Positions 25,037-38,540 are shown, counted from the first letter of the stretch. The stretch is 64,000 nucleotides of DNA from Nymphaea colorata (GCF_008831285.2 NC_045141.1:24475315-24539314); one strand, 5' to 3'. Made by a program: numbers and translations. The notes: a model not told the origin generated them from the sequence alone.

Positions 25037-25200
25037 CTGGTGGAGGACAGTAAAGCCAAATGGGAACAATAAATATGATTTTTGACCCCCAACAGCTATC
25101 TTGACCAAGCAAAGGAATCCTAGAGGAAGCTGTGGTCAGTGTCTCCTTAGACAACGAACCGAAAGAGTTAATCTAGAGTTTTTGAATCAGAAAGAAGAAG
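23870..25200. other. Intergenic, no gene recognised
   Basis: Contains a minus-strand 109-codon open frame at 24296-24625 with no assigned domain, and a (CT)n microsatellite at about 25004-25033. Nothing else is supported. Confidence 0.5.
25004..25033. repeat. (CT)n microsatellite
   Basis: About 15 CT units, downstream of the cupin gene. Confidence 0.9.
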
Positions 25201-25220
25201 AGAAGAGAACTGATGTGGGT

Positions 25221-25887
25221 TCAGGAGCAATCAAACTTGTAGTGCTTATCTACTGACAGAGAGACCTCCCAAGTGCAACTGAGTCCCTTCGGGATGACCA
25301 CCAAATCACCTGCTCCGAACTCTACATATTCAGACGACCCCCTTTTGCATGCCCTGACCTTGCCTTTGAGGAAATAGCATGTTTCTTCAGCATCGAATTT
25401 CAGAGGAAATTTTCCTGGAGGGCATCCCCATCTGCAGAAAACAGCCAAACAACATCCATACAATGGTACCAAGAACTCGAAACTGAAATCATTCTTCTTC
25501 AAATTCCATCTAATTATTAATTGCAAGTTAAAGGGTTGCGTTTATAATATTGTTGGTCTTTGGATAATCGAAGAACAGATCATTTCTATAGGACACTCCA
25601 AGCTCCCGACACCTTGGCATGTATTGGTTGCCGTTACAGTGGCCCCCGCTTGGTGAGATTTATAAGCTGCCCTCAACACGAAACAGTGGGGGGAAAAAAG
25701 GAAAGAAGAACAGAAAGCAAGACAAACAATAAAAAAGGAACAAGTAGAGCAGAAAAGCTCACTTCGGCCACAAGTGCACCCCCAGTTCTGACAAGCGCGA
25801 GTTTGATGGCTTGTGCTCAATTGTTATATCGAAGATGCTGACCTCCTGCAGCCTCAACTTTGAAGTTCCCTTATAACAATCTGCCAT
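25221..25887 (-). CDS. Small cupin-domain protein (DUF861/Cupin_3 type)
   Basis: Exon 1 is 25763-25887 (ATG at 25887, donor CCGAA/GTGAGC). Exon 2 is 25221-25431 (acceptor TTTTCTGCAG). A lysine codon is rebuilt across the 331-bp intron, giving 111 aa, the usual length for this plant family. Key blocks are EVSIFDITIEHKPS (N-terminal strand), WGCPPGKFPLKFDAEETCYF, LKGKVRACKRG, and GAGDLVVIPKGLSCTWEV before the C-terminal HYKFD. These are the hallmarks of DUF861 cupins, small single-domain beta barrels related to (S)-ureidoglycine aminohydrolase and EutQ-like folds. Canonical metal-ligand histidines are absent: the first motif has F-x-L-K-F-D-A-E-E, and Cys replaces the His after PKG. Function in plants is unknown; the protein is probably soluble and non-secreted because no signal peptide is visible. 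Confidence 0.9.
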
Positions 25888-28800
25888 AGATTAGGATGGG
25901 GAAAGAGGAGGAGTGCAGTATAGCACCGGGGGGAGCAAAAGAGGGAGGAAGAAGAAAGAAGAGGAGGAAAAGAAATGAGAGATGGAGAAAGAAGCTGTCT
26001 TTATCTTCTCTTGTTGATCTCCTAGGGTTCTTAGGATTCTCCTCCTTTGAACCGACTTGGTCTTGGTCTTTGGTCTTGATAATGCTGATCAGGAAGATGG
26101 AAGATCATTTATAAGCGTGTACAAGTGGAAACAGTAGAGTTGAAAGTTTGGATCGTGAAGGGGACTATTTGGTCAACGTTGACTCGAAATGTATACATGG
26201 CATGACCTGATTGGTAACCCTCTGTTTGGATTCTTTGGCCGGCAGAATTCAATGCACTTGCCATTAGTTGGATCCAATTAGGAATAGCTGACTGGGCAAG
26301 ATTATGTACAAGTGCATGCTCTTCGAATCTTCTTGCTTTTGTTGATTTAGACAAATCCTACCACATAAATCTGATCGACACAGACGATTTAGTTTGATTT
26401 TCCTTCTTCTTTTTTCACATAAAAGTGTACATTATATTCACCAAAATTTGGTAGTTTTATAATGATTAAATTTTTAAAATGCTACAAAATCCTATGCATC
26501 TTGCCAAATCAATCTTGTACATCACCTGTGTGCAAAAAGAGAAGCCTTTTATACAGCTTGAACCTTCATCTGAAGCTTGTTTAAGTGTAGTTCATGTCAA
26601 AAACTTGAGGCCATATAAGCAAGAAACATGGCAAGCTCAAGTTGCTGTTGTATTTTTTCCAGGAAGAAAAAGCACTGAGTTTAAGTTATACAAGATTATG
26701 CTGAAAAATGCACTTGATGTATAGATCCTGAACCTTCTTCAATTTCGAAATCTTGAACCATAGAGCAAGATACAAGGCCCTCGTTGGTACGGTATCCTTG
26801 AGGTTTAATTGACAACCTTTTTGTGAAAAAACGAAGAACAAGCATGTCCGTGTTTGAGTTCGCTTCTGTCACCTTGGTCCTTTAGCCCTGTTAACCCTGT
26901 GGGCTGCTGAAAGGGACCATACCGCATTTGGAGATGGGCCCTTTGATATGCGGATTGTATTTTCAAAGGAAACACAACATAAGTGTAAAGATAATGAGAT
27001 ATTTAGATTATTGTTTTAGAGTAAAATAAAGATTTTCTTTTGCAAGATATTTATGGGTCGTATTACAATATTATTTACACATTAGTTTGGAAGAGAGGGT
27101 AAGCCCTGACCACCAAATTTTCGGACGAGAACACTGTGAACACCAGGTGATCAAAGCCTTCTTTGTCTTTATAAGTTATTGCTCTGTGTCTTCTTTTAAC
27201 CTCAGAGAAAAGGTCCTCGACATTAATAAACTTACTTTGACAATAACAAATATGAATGGCAGGTTAAATGATATGTTTGGGAAGGACAATTTTTAGATCA
27301 TGTAAATAAAAAGTTGAATGGTCATAACACATAAGGAGGACAAACACTCAAGGACTGCAGTCATTTAGGTAACATGGTGGTACTTAATACCGGGTGGCTT
27401 TCAGATGAAATAAAAATTTCAGGTTCCATATACACTATTTTGTGTGATGATATAAAACTTTTGTTCCATGCATTTTAGTTCTATGTTTGTTTGTTCATAG
27501 AAGTTTTCATTTTGTACATCTTAATGTAGAAACAGGGCTGAAAGCAATGGTCAAAAAACTTTACTTGAGCTTAAAAGCTCCACCTGTTTAGCTGGTGGAA
27601 CTCTATTCCCGGAACGCAAGTTCCAGAACCTGTTAAAAAGTCTTTCCACATTTTGCTTCTTGTTGGAAATTTTCTTAAAATTTGAATTAAAGTTCCACCT
27701 CTACAATGGAATACCATGTATTCAAGCCAATTCCTGAAGGACTATCAAAACAACATCAGAAAAGGTATATTTGCATCACTCTGTAACCCCCAACAAGGCA
27801 TGAACCATCTTTTTGCCAAAAAATAAAGAAAGAAAGTGCGACTCTTTTCTGCGTAGTTGAAAAGCAAATAAAACTGAACTCGACATAACTTTTAGGTGGA
27901 CAAATAGTGTTATGACTTGATATGCCTCTTAATTGCGTTGACCACCTTTACGTTTTGATCACAGAAAATGTAAGAGAAGCCTCTGTCATATTAACTGCAG
28001 AAAGTTCTCGGCCCCATTGAATGGAACTGATGCTAATTGGCCGATAGTACCACCACAATTGTCGTCCAAACGAGAACCATTAGATTGAGAATCGTGTTCG
28101 ATGGGATATCACCACACAATTCCCCAGCCATGTGTTCCACGAGATATTCGGCGAGCTGAAACAATCTGCGGTCTAAAAGCCAAGGGGAAAAGGCATTGGT
28201 GGTCGGATGGCACATGCAGCGGTGTTCTGGTTTCTTTCTTTCAGTTATTCTCTTATAAAATGCTCTTATAATAGATTATCAAGAAATTCATTTACAGATT
28301 CAAGATGGTGGATATCTACACATCCTATTATCTCATTCTCTTAGAAGAAAAGAAAAGAATTCCCAATTTGACGCGAGTTACAACCGTCTTCACGAAAAAC
28401 TTTTCTTACATAGTGATTGCCTAGTGAAATGTGTCGCCAAATGTTGTGTCTTGCATCGATAGAGTACCACCGACACATTTCCTGTGGTGAGAAATAACAT
28501 GGAAATTTACTAGTTCGACAAAATATGAAAAGATAGTTTTCACCGTGTTTGGAATGGGGAAAGATACGCACTGCATCCCACCCAAAGCAATGACTACGGC
28601 ACTACAGAAAAGAAAAAATGATGACCAGCGAAATTGCATTCTGGCTGCTCATATGCCTGCCATGACCCATCCCACTAATGGCAATCAGTTTGGGTCTAGT
28701 ATGCTCCCATAATTGAAAGGGATATGTGGCAGTTACTCAATCCGTCCCATTTCGTCGACGCCTGTTCACTTTGACTATATGAGATTGATCGGAGAAGTGC

Positions 28801-28960
28801 GTTTACACATAGGCGATAGCTGTCTAGGAGACCACCATCAAGTTAATCAGATGCCAAATGAGAACCATTAGATTGGAATCACATTGATGAGGCCATCACC
28901 TCCCAATACATCAGTCATATGCTCCATCATGCTAGCCAACCAATGTAAGGTCCATGATGG

Positions 28961-28964
<4 letters not shown>

Positions 28965-28998
<34 letters not shown>

Positions 28999-29014
28999 GA
29001 GAGAGAGAGAGAGA
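28965..29014. repeat. Compound (TA)n(GA)n microsatellite
   Basis: About 15 TA units followed by about 9 GA units. Confidence 0.9.
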
Positions 29015-29106
29015 AGAGGTTCTCTTAAGACAAAGGGAAATCGAAGAGTTCTTTTTCTTTGACAATGTGAACACAAAACTAATACATCTCTTTATGAGTA
29101 GTTGGC

Positions 29107-29152
29107 AGCACTATGAAAGGAACAGAATGAGCACTATGAAAGGAACAGAATG
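29107..29152. repeat. Exact 23-bp tandem duplication
   Basis: AGCACTATGAAAGGAACAGA plus ATG occurs twice in immediate succession (29107-29129 and 29130-29152). Confidence 0.95.
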
Positions 29153-30589
29153 ATTTTTTTAATGTTTAGTTAGGGGAACTGTCTTTCATATAAAACCCCT
29201 AAGGTCATACCTTTATACCTCCAAGGTTATACATTGTTTTGGGGCTTGGATGGAGTTAAGGTAGGTACATCTATCTTTCATGTCATGTAGCGCTTGCCGC
29301 AGCCCAAAAAAATAAATATAATCTAAGCATATTTTACAGTGCCCAACACAGTGGACAAGATTTGGCTGCCTGTTGAGTCACAGGAGACCACAAAACCGAA
29401 TAAGATTGGGGCATAGGCTCCCACGAGCATACTCAAACCAGCATCCAAAAAGGTAATCTTGGTACAAATAGGATGACTGAAAACTGTCTATACCGCCGTC
29501 TTAAGCTACAGGCAGATCTCAACGGGAACCAGACCCAGACGCTAATTTGATGGACAGACACCGTGAGGTAGGTCGATAAAAGAAACAGCGGATTATGCAA
29601 GAGTTTCCCCAGTCTGGATCAAAATCTTTAATCTAACAAGCCGCCCAATTCGTATTATCTGAATCAGGCTTCAAGCCCTCATCCCAATCAGGTTTAAACC
29701 CATGTTTCCAGTGTCCGATATTCGAAAATACCTACAGACGGATCCTTGTCCGTCAAGAAGAATGGTTAAACAGTTCAAACAAAGATTAACCAAGACAGAT
29801 ACCATTGTCGCAAGGTCAATGAACCCACAATTTTGAAAACATCGGCTTGACCCAGGCCAGACGCACCAAGTCACTGACGGCACGCGCTCAGACAAAGGTA
29901 TGGCTGACCATAATTGTGATCATGCTCCTACAAGGCATGGTTTGGAACTTGAAAATTGAATCATCGCGTTATTCACTGCAGGATCAACGTGCATGACAGC
30001 TTGAGGTAGCCTGGATTCATCATGTAGTTGACCCTGAATTTGATCGCGCAGATGCATGTGTTTGCTGCATCCACTAATGTTCATCAAGAAAGCCAAGGAT
30101 AGATCGGAGCGACTTCACAGTAAACAGCCCAGGTCGCTTACATGTGCCTTAAAATGAAAAACAACTCTTCCGCAAGAAGAAGAGATTGGGCGGAACGGTT
30201 CATTTTTCAGCCCCTAAATGAAGTACATCCAAGAAGTAAACAGTTTCCCAATTTTTTGTGGGCGCAATCTACATGAGAATTGTCATTTGGGACAGATTTA
30301 GGTACATCTGTTTTCAAGACCAGCAGCATTCAAGGTGCCTCAGACTGTTTTCTGCTTAAGGTACCTCAATCTAACATGCTCATGCCGCAGTATGGTGATT
30401 AAACTTGTCACAGCAAAGATGATTTACAGATCTTAGAACCAAGATAATTCATGAGATATCAGAACCATGGAGACCTTTGGAATATTGACAGTAAACATCC
30501 AAGACAAGTTTCGTCGTCGTATCCAAAAAGAAACAAAAAAAATTGACTCATATCTCGCACTAAAGGCAGTATCATTTTACATAAAATGC

Positions 30590-33500
30590 CTAAGTTACCT
30601 TGGCCACTTTTCTCGGCTCAATTTGACCTGTTAGTGGACACTGCATCTCCGTCCAAGTGATAGGAACCATGGTTGCACCTAAAGCATCATAAAGAACCAA
30701 AGTTATCTGGCTGAAGACGGCTTTAAAAACAAATCTATCTGCCAAATATTTCCATCGGTCACCCATGGACGAACAAATTTTCATCAAATATCATCAGAGA
30801 TGGTAGGTGCCCAATGACAGAATACAACTCTCATAAAAAAGTTATCCATAACCATGTTCACTTTCTTATCATGATTGTTCAATTCACAATTGATTATCTG
30901 GCAACATCTGTCTTTTATCATGGCAACCATTATGATTACACCTATATCATATATGTGTTTATTCTGAACTTTGAGAGTAATGCTGGTTATCAGCTCATAT
31001 ATTTACCAAACCAGGCCCAAGAAATCATGGATTAATGCAAGATGATAAGAAAAGTGTCTGGTGAAAGACTCCCATAAACACTACGTTAGAAACCTTATGC
31101 GATCAGACAAAAAGCAAATAAACAGAAGACACATCATCCTGCATGAGATTAAGAAAGATCATCATCTCTGCCATAGTATAAAGTATAAACAGCACCAAGT
31201 AACTTATAATGCAACTAAAAGTAATACAATAATAACGGCCTCTACTCTATATTATAAAGCAAAAACATCACCAAGTATCATATTATTCACAGTATGAGCC
31301 TGTTAGTTGTTAAAGGTAAAAGACGGTTACCAGCAATACTTTCAGCAGACACCACACCCAACTCATTCTTTGCAGTTGAAAGGTAATAGGCTCGTGCATC
31401 CCCAAGAGACAGCTTCAAAAAGATTAAGGCTAACAGTTTCCTTTCTTGTAAATAACCAAGGCAAAAAGAAAAAGGAAAAATTTATCTATCTAGCAGGCGC
31501 TATCAATATCACAATCAGCGGTTATGATAAATCAAGAGTCCAAAAGAAGGGGAAATAAGGAAAATAATATTTATAGTCTTCAATCAATTAGCTTCTGATC
31601 TAAAATATGGATACCAAGACTCTCGTTAAAGACCTTAGCATCAAGAGATGGAACTAAACAAAGGGGAAGATTAATGAGAAACTTGCATAAATATTGGCAT
31701 TTGAGAAAGGAGAAAATGAGAAACTAATCTATGTAGACCACCTTTGGCAGCCTAGTTTCTTCTAACACATGTTCTCAGACAGTGTCATACATTGGACAAC
31801 AATTCATAACAGAAGATAGGAGTCAATGGTACAGGAATACTAACAGCCAGCAAAATAATAAAACAGCAAACTAAAATGGCATGACTGTCAGTGGTGCACA
31901 GTTCAATAAAAGGCTTAGAATGGTTCAAATGCTTTCAGGGCTGGTGAGCAGATTAAACTGCATTGTTATCAGACCCTGCAAGCAGTTGCACTTGAATCCC
32001 TTTCAGGTGTCTTGGGGAATGGAAATTGAAGAGAAGCATTGTGAATGAAATGATAATTTCTTGAAGGAGAGAGACTCCTATTTTTGCTTCCCTTCCATCC
32101 CCTAGGTCTTGGAGGTTTACATGGTTCTACTCCCCTACAGTTATCAGCTTAGAATCAGAAACATTTATACAAAATATTACCCGTAGATGGAGATTGCTGA
32201 AGCCATATTAACCAGTATCCATTGTTCGAAAACATGATTCTGATCAGAAGATTAATCAATCAGCCCAGAAGTTCATCTGCACCCCCAACTCAGCCTTGGC
32301 TCTTAATACCCTTGACTCTAGCTCAATCAGTTGACCCTATTGCAGATGCTTTATTGAGCCGCTTACATCCTTGGGATCAATTTTTCTAAGAGATACATTG
32401 GCTGAGAGATCTGCCAACATCCCTGGGTTCAATTGCTTTAGGAGATGCTTGTCTTATGAAACTACCCAGCTAGAACACTTGTGTGGATTGTCACATAACC
32501 TAAGCCTCTCAGCACCGGCAGCTCCGAGCCTATGTACCATGACCCTCTCAGCGTTGTTGACATGGATAGAGGTCAATGCATTTTGTACTTGAGCCAACTC
32601 CTTTATCAGCAAATACTTCAACTAACGTGTAGTTGTCCACAGGATGCAAACATGATTAACAAGATTTTTGTTGATTCTTAAGTATTAATCTTTAATGCAC
32701 TTTGGACTTCTATCTTGCAGTTGACTGGCTACATGAAAAACAGCTTGTAACCTGGAACAATTGTGAGTATATGTGTTTAGATAGCTATGCTGTTGCGCTG
32801 ATTTTTCTAACCACACATATACACTGTCTCCAATATGCAGATTCTGCACAAAATGCATATGCAATATCTACTAAATGAAGCTAGACACGTTAGTGGAAGG
32901 TAATTCTGTAATTTCATCTATAAGATCTTGTAGCTTAAATGTCTCATGCTGGATATCCATGTTCTTAGAAGACCATTTTGTACTATGGGTGCATGACATG
33001 CAATGTATGATATGACTAGTTGGTCCCAGAAAAGGCATCATAGATGATCCCAAAACATCAAATTAGCCAATCAAAAGATGCAGAGCTAAAGACAATGACA
33101 AAAGCTTCCAAAACCAGAGTCTTTGGCCAAAGGACATGCTCAAAATAAACTAACACTAAACCAACCATAACATCACAAAGATATTAGTTGCGGAAAAAAT
33201 GGACAATCGGGTCAAGTAATAAAGGATACAACAGCAGCCCGGACAATGTCACCAGGACGAAAAGATAAGTGCATATCAACCTTGTCAATTTCTGTTGCTC
33301 GAACATCTTGTTGCCTGCCAATTTAGTTAAAATCTGTGTTACAAGCTTCCTAATATTGTACACATTTTCACAGTGATATTATAATAATATAGCTTATTAA
33401 CTCAAAATTACCAGAACAAAGCCATATAACTTAGTGAAGCAAGTTCAAGCAACAGAAACTATAATATTAATATCCACCAACCAAGTAATGACATCCCTTC

Positions 33501-35170
33501 TCTATGTGTTGTATTAGGCTATTAGCACATCAGAGCATAAATTTATTTTAGATAGCACTTACACAATTTTGCTGCCACCTACCTAATAATACCCGAGAAC
33601 TTCTCTTTAACAGACTTAGGCCCAACACACATTATATCAACCGAAGCCATCCTAGCCATCACCTTTGTTACCTGTTATAGCAAAATTTCAATGATGAAAC
33701 ACCCTGAGGCAGTATTTTTTTGACCAGTCAAATGGAAAATAAAATCAATTAACAATTGGCATTTGATAATAAAGAACCCTTGGGATAGCAAACAAATAAA
33801 TCTGTCATTGATGCATATGGCAGCAGGTAGAACAATAGAAGTATAATGTTCTTGATTTATGAAAAGAAAAGGTAAAAGGAAAGGACTGTTTGCAAGCATG
33901 TGAACAAAAAAAAAGATCAATTACATTATGACCACTACATACAGAATAATCAGGTAAGGATAGTTCTATAAAGTATAAAGAACACAAAATAACTAATTAA
34001 CCTAAATGGCATCCCAATAAGTTACAATGGAAGAGACAAATTTATTTCCTATGGCATTTCAATGTATTTTTTATCCAACCCAAAAGGTTGGTCATGTCTG
34101 AACACTGAACTTCATGATAAGTGCCTATTGCTTGTGACAACATCCATTACCACCACCGAAGAGTGCCTCTAGTAAATCTAATTTAGTTCCAATAATGAAA
34201 AAGCAACTTGTCACTTAACCACCGCATGTGACTTGCGCAACTATTGAAGTTTACTAGGTCTTACGGATATTCAAATAAACATAAATAAATAGTGTACAAT
34301 GAAGGGGTTTGGCATATGTGACTTGCGCAACTATTGAAGTTTACTAGGTCATACGGATTATCCAAATAAACATAGATAATTCATGGTTCAGGATAAGAAT
34401 AGGAAATGGAAACTAAAATCACAAGTTTGTATAAGCCAAATCGGCATAACACAGAGCAGCAGCTAACGTGAAGTCATTGTTATGTATCATATCGTCCGCC
34501 TTACTGTCCTCATACCCAAATCCAAATGTAACTTCTTACTTACGTATACAGCCAAGGATACATGTAAGAAACCAAAAACTAGACAGAGCGGGTGACAAAT
34601 TGATTCATTAAATTAGCGAATCTTGACTGATCATTTAGGCAACTGTAATTATAATTGGGGATGAGGTTTCAAATCCCATGTAATATGATTCTTAGTGAAT
34701 GTCAATCAAATGAAAAACATGAAAGCCCACGCAGCTCCAACTCGGGGAGAGAGAGAGAGAGGGGGGGGAGAGGGATTCTGCTTACTCTAGCAAGCACGAC
34801 GGATCCAGGTTCAGGAACGACACCGCATGCTTTATCGCTCACAACTTCAAGAACGTGTCTCTACAAAAGCCACAAAAATCACGCGTAAATTGATCGTCAA
34901 CGGATATAAAATTGACTTGCGCAAGTGGACGTTGGCTGCAGCCAAGTAACCCACGGACGCTCACGAAGACACACAAATGAAGATGTATACGTTCTCTGTG
35001 GAGCCAGGAGGAGAAGGAGATCTGGTAAAGCGACCAGTCATGGATGCATAGATGGTGTTGTTATGGGGGGAAAGGTAGCAGCCCTTTCCCGCCACCGCCT
35101 CCGTGCCTTTGCCCACCACCTCCCCAGGAGTGACCACCTCCCCCTCCTTCGCCTTCGCCGCTGGACCCAT
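30590..35170 (-). CDS. CSL4: Exosome complex subunit CSL4 (EXOSC1 homologue)
   Basis: CSL4 is a cap subunit of the RNA exosome, the 3'-5' RNA decay and processing complex of nucleus and cytoplasm. Exons are 34991-35170, 34786-34860, 33583-33671, 33230-33314, 31331-31412 and 30590-30678. All junctions are GT-AG with matching phase, and the total is 600 nt or 199 aa, the normal family length. The N-terminal domain carries EGEVVTPGEVVGKG and GKGCYLSPHNNTIYASMTG. The S1 RNA-binding domain runs through PEPGSVVLARVTKVMARM, VDIMCVGPKSV and QQDVRATEIDKVDMHLSFRP. The C-terminal part has SLGDARAYYLSTAKNELGVV and WTEMQCPLTGQIEPRKVAKV, the degenerate zinc-ribbon region. The start chosen is the ATG at 35170; the open frame extends 42 codons upstream but is Arg-Glu repeat from a GA tract and lacks an ATG at its head. 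The final AAG/GTAACT could act as a donor to a further short exon, so the last residue is tentative. Arabidopsis CSL4 is reported to be largely dispensable. Confidence 0.92.
31413..33229 (-). other. CSL4 intron 4
   Basis: A 1.8-kb AT-rich intron with no recognisable coding insert. The open frame at 32371-32592 on plus has no assigned homology. Confidence 0.8.
34226..34378. repeat. 90-bp-period tandem duplication in CSL4 intron 2
   Basis: A block starting ATGTGACTTGCGCAACTATT occurs at 34226 and again at 34316. The next 30 or so bases are identical apart from one substitution, and the following stretch ('aaataaacata') carries small indels. Confidence 0.9.
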
Positions 35171-35250
35171 CTCTCTCTCCTTCCCTCGCTCCCTCTCCCT
35201 CTCCTTCCCTCGCTCCCTCTCCCTCTCTCTGCTTTTAAACCCTCCCGCGC
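35171..35250 (-). promoter_or_regulatory. GA-rich 5' leader of CSL4
   Basis: The minus strand reads (GA)n and GGGAGCGAGGGAAGGAGAGG blocks immediately before the CSL4 ATG. Polypurine leaders of this kind are binding sites for plant GAGA-binding BPC proteins in other systems. The role here is inferred. Confidence 0.4.
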
Positions 35251-35299
35251 GATGAAATGGAGCGCCCCCCTTGGCGCCGACCAGCAACAAGTCCAAGTC

Positions 35300-38200
35300 T
35301 TTTTAAGATAATCCGAGATTATCCCGACAATTTGGCTACCACCTCAAAGACGGCTTGATCGTGACAAAGCCGGTTTTGGTGCTCAGCCTAGGCCTGACTC
35401 ACGGCCGGCCCTCTGACCCTTTTGGCCTTCAATTTTGGATCACATTATTTAACCAAAATGTAGGCTTTGAAACTATAACATGTAAAATTTTGTGAATGAG
35501 TATAGTTTGTAATTCATTAAGGCGGCGTTTGAAGCGTTAAATGCCATGCATCTAATATCATGCATTGGTGGGGTAGAACAAAAGTTTCAGATTCTAAAAT
35601 GTCATCATGTGTGATGACGAAAATTTTCAATCGAGGCAATCGAATACCCCGTCTCATAGCATGTTATTAATTTGATGAAACTCATGGCCGTTGCAAAATA
35701 CACGTTGTTAATGTGAGATTCCAAAACCACCTACTGCAAAATACATGTTCTGATGGAAAATATCAAATGGGTACCATTAGAAGTTTGTTTGATAGTAGGA
35801 ACATACTGTGAATGTTGGATGAATTTGTCTTAAAGATTGGGCGAAGTTAAAGAGACACTAATACTAATGTTTCAAGAATTTGACTTAATATTTGAGGCAA
35901 ATTCATGTGACACTATAAAGTGTCCTTGCAGTCAAACGACCTAGTAGGTAATATGTAGAACAAACAAAACACACACACAGAGTTTTGGTATATTACAAAG
36001 ATGACAAAAAAATAAACGACGAAAAGCGTATGGAATGGAAGAAGGAAAACTAGAAAATATGTAAATGGACTATCAGAGAGCAGCAGAAAGAGGAGATGCA
36101 AGGAGGGCATGGACTAAAGCAGCAGCTGCTTTTTGCCCAAGAGATTCAATCTGGTTACAACTGCGTATTTGCTACAAAAGAGGGAAATGCATACTAAGGA
36201 TCCCGGTTAATCAAAGGTGGTGAACAGAGGGAGGAGACTGGGGGAGTGATGGGCTGCAGCAACCACAAGTTCGAAGGCCCGGGCAGAGAGAGATATATCC
36301 TCCAACTCCACGACAGGAATTAAAGACTTATGCCGAAATTAAAGATTTTCGAGTTGAATAAATCAAACACTCGATGAGCATATTACAACCACAAGTAGTA
36401 AACAAGTAGCAATATGATAATCTCGAATGGCGTCAAGTTGACGACCCATGAATCAAGTGTCAATCTTGTGATGATGTTGCTTTAGCTTTGTGATAACATT
36501 ATGACCACAAACATATGTGAAACAAAAAAATTCAAGTTATAAGAGGTACTAAGAGAAAGAGATGATTTGAAGAAAACACCTTCAAATTCTCTTGTCAATG
36601 GCCGAAGGTGCCGTCAAATACACTCTTTACCCAATGGGTTAGTTGGGTCTCAAACTATGGGGCATAACCTGGTTCAACGCGCGGGCTCGTGCCCACACAA
36701 GTCCACACATATAATTCTCATTGTTTGTCAGTCATTAAGCTAATGGAATTATTACATATAGATTCATTAACCTATTACAAAAACTTAAGCTGAAATAATT
36801 GGAACTAATGTTCTATAAATGTATTAATTGTTCGGGGCAGGTTCATGAAACAATATGCAACTTTTCCATTAGCCAAACGATCTTCACGGGAAGGAGAAGA
36901 CATAAATGCAGTGCATCTTTTGGTTGGTGACATGTAGGTAAAGAGATTTCTCTATATATTGCAAATAGTAATGTAGAAGCCTTTATTACTCTTAGTGTTT
37001 GTCGATAGAAAATGCTTCATAAAAATACTACACGAGCACTGTTTCATTTGCAACAAGCAATTGAGAAGTTGTTCATTTCCTATGGGTTACATTGGCAGTC
37101 ATTTTAAATTCTCTTGAGGTTGTGTTTGTTTCATCATGAATTCAACCAGCGAGGTGATATGAGATCCTAGACGTCCATAGATTTAAGGTCAAACCTTTCA
37201 CCATCTGACGTTAAATTCATAGTTTTTAAACATGCAGTATGGATTTAAAATATAGGCTATTGCGATTCTCAATTTAACACCTAAAAAAACACACATTTTT
37301 ATGCGGTCTAACATCCGAAGCTAACCTCAGTTTTCTGTCAAGTAAGCCAAGGATGCTTAAACTTTGTACGGTCAATGCTGTTCAAATTAACTAAGCCACT
37401 ATGGTGGGCGATGCTAAAAGCCCGTTAAAAACGTGTTATTAGCGTTTAAAATGATTTTGAATATCCAGTTGAGATACAAATGCCAGGTTTCTTACACGGT
37501 ATCTATATTATCCATTCGGGCGTAAATCACGGAACCCATAAAGTTTGGTGATAATTTACAAATAGCTCATGAATAGTGCTGTGCTTCCAGTTATTTGCTA
37601 GGAAGAGGTCCTCCTCCTCCTTTTTTTTTTTTTTTTCAAGAAGGACTTGTCAAAGTCAACTTTTGCGTACTTTTCCAAATCGACGAATCCCACTCTTTAT
37701 ATACAATAATTATATACATGTATATATGAGGGCTACTTGGCATGAACTTATCTGTAAACATTTGATTCCGTTTATTTGTTTGCTAATATATTAAATTTGA
37801 AGTCAGATGGAAGAAGATTATTATTTAAACATCTGATTAATTATATACGTAGTGGAGTTCTTACATCAGTTAAATTCAAAAAAGAAGTAACTAATTTTAG
37901 AAGAGAATCAAGTGAGGGTTTGGATCCAATTTCCGTTACCAAACCCAACTAATGAGATTCCATACCCTAATCGACTCTATCACACGCTATCCAATCGGTC
38001 AGCTACATTCCGTACCACCTTCAACCTACTGTGAACATCCATATTACCAACTTTAGTGCGAAAACGTTTCTCAAATTTTCTAAAAGATTAGACCAGTTTT
38101 TTTGTAAATTCTAAATATACGAGCATCTACCATGTAAATCTCGTCAATTACCGCAATTTCAAATTCGCCTGTTTCTGACCGGGGTGCGAAGAGGAAACTG

Positions 38201-38300
38201 GCTCATGGAATGGCAAAATCGTGAATTTGGTGAAACGCAGGGATATCTGCACCGAACCAATATTCCAGGTAACCGCCCCGTCTTACGTAGCCTCCTCCTT
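35300..38300. other. Intergenic spacer between divergent CSL4 and AMBRA1-like genes
   Basis: About 3 kb of mostly AT-rich DNA with no supported gene. The 5' ends of the minus-strand CSL4 gene and the plus-strand AMBRA1-like gene face into it. Confidence 0.6.
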
Positions 38301-38329
38301 GGACCGTCCTCCCTTTCTTTACACGTACA

Positions 38330-38540
38330 CACACTCTCTCTCTCTCTCTTCCCTCTAGGGTTTTGAAAACTATCCTGCGGAGAGAGAGAGAGAGAGAGAG
38401 AGATCGTTTCTTCCTTCCGAGTAGAGAGCGATCGTCTCCTCGTTTTGGCCACTGTCATCTTTCTTCTCTTCTTTTCTATCTCTTTCCCTCTTTCTTTCCT
38501 GATCATTCGTTCGCGCGGATCGACGATCGTGGATCCCAGT
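38330..38540 (+). promoter_or_regulatory. Probable non-coding 5' UTR exon of the AMBRA1-like gene
   Basis: A CT-rich initiator-like stretch (38333-38352), 'ctagggttttgaaaa' and a (GA)n tract (38381-38402) mark a typical plant leader. A possible donor lies at about 38540 (CCAGTG/GTATTT), and a possible acceptor just before the first coding exon is at about 40076 (TTATAAG). The exon is inferred from composition and splice signals; no transcript evidence is available. Confidence 0.4.

Larger units (their letters stand above)
25890..30589. other. Intergenic, no gene recognised
   Basis: Includes the presumptive cupin promoter (purine-rich 25900-25990), a (TA)n(GA)n compound microsatellite (28965-29014), a 23-bp tandem duplication (29107-29152) and a pair of diverged repeats (28060-28140 and 28855-28930). 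Open frames at 26109-26354 and 26479-26724 have no assignable homology. Confidence 0.5.
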
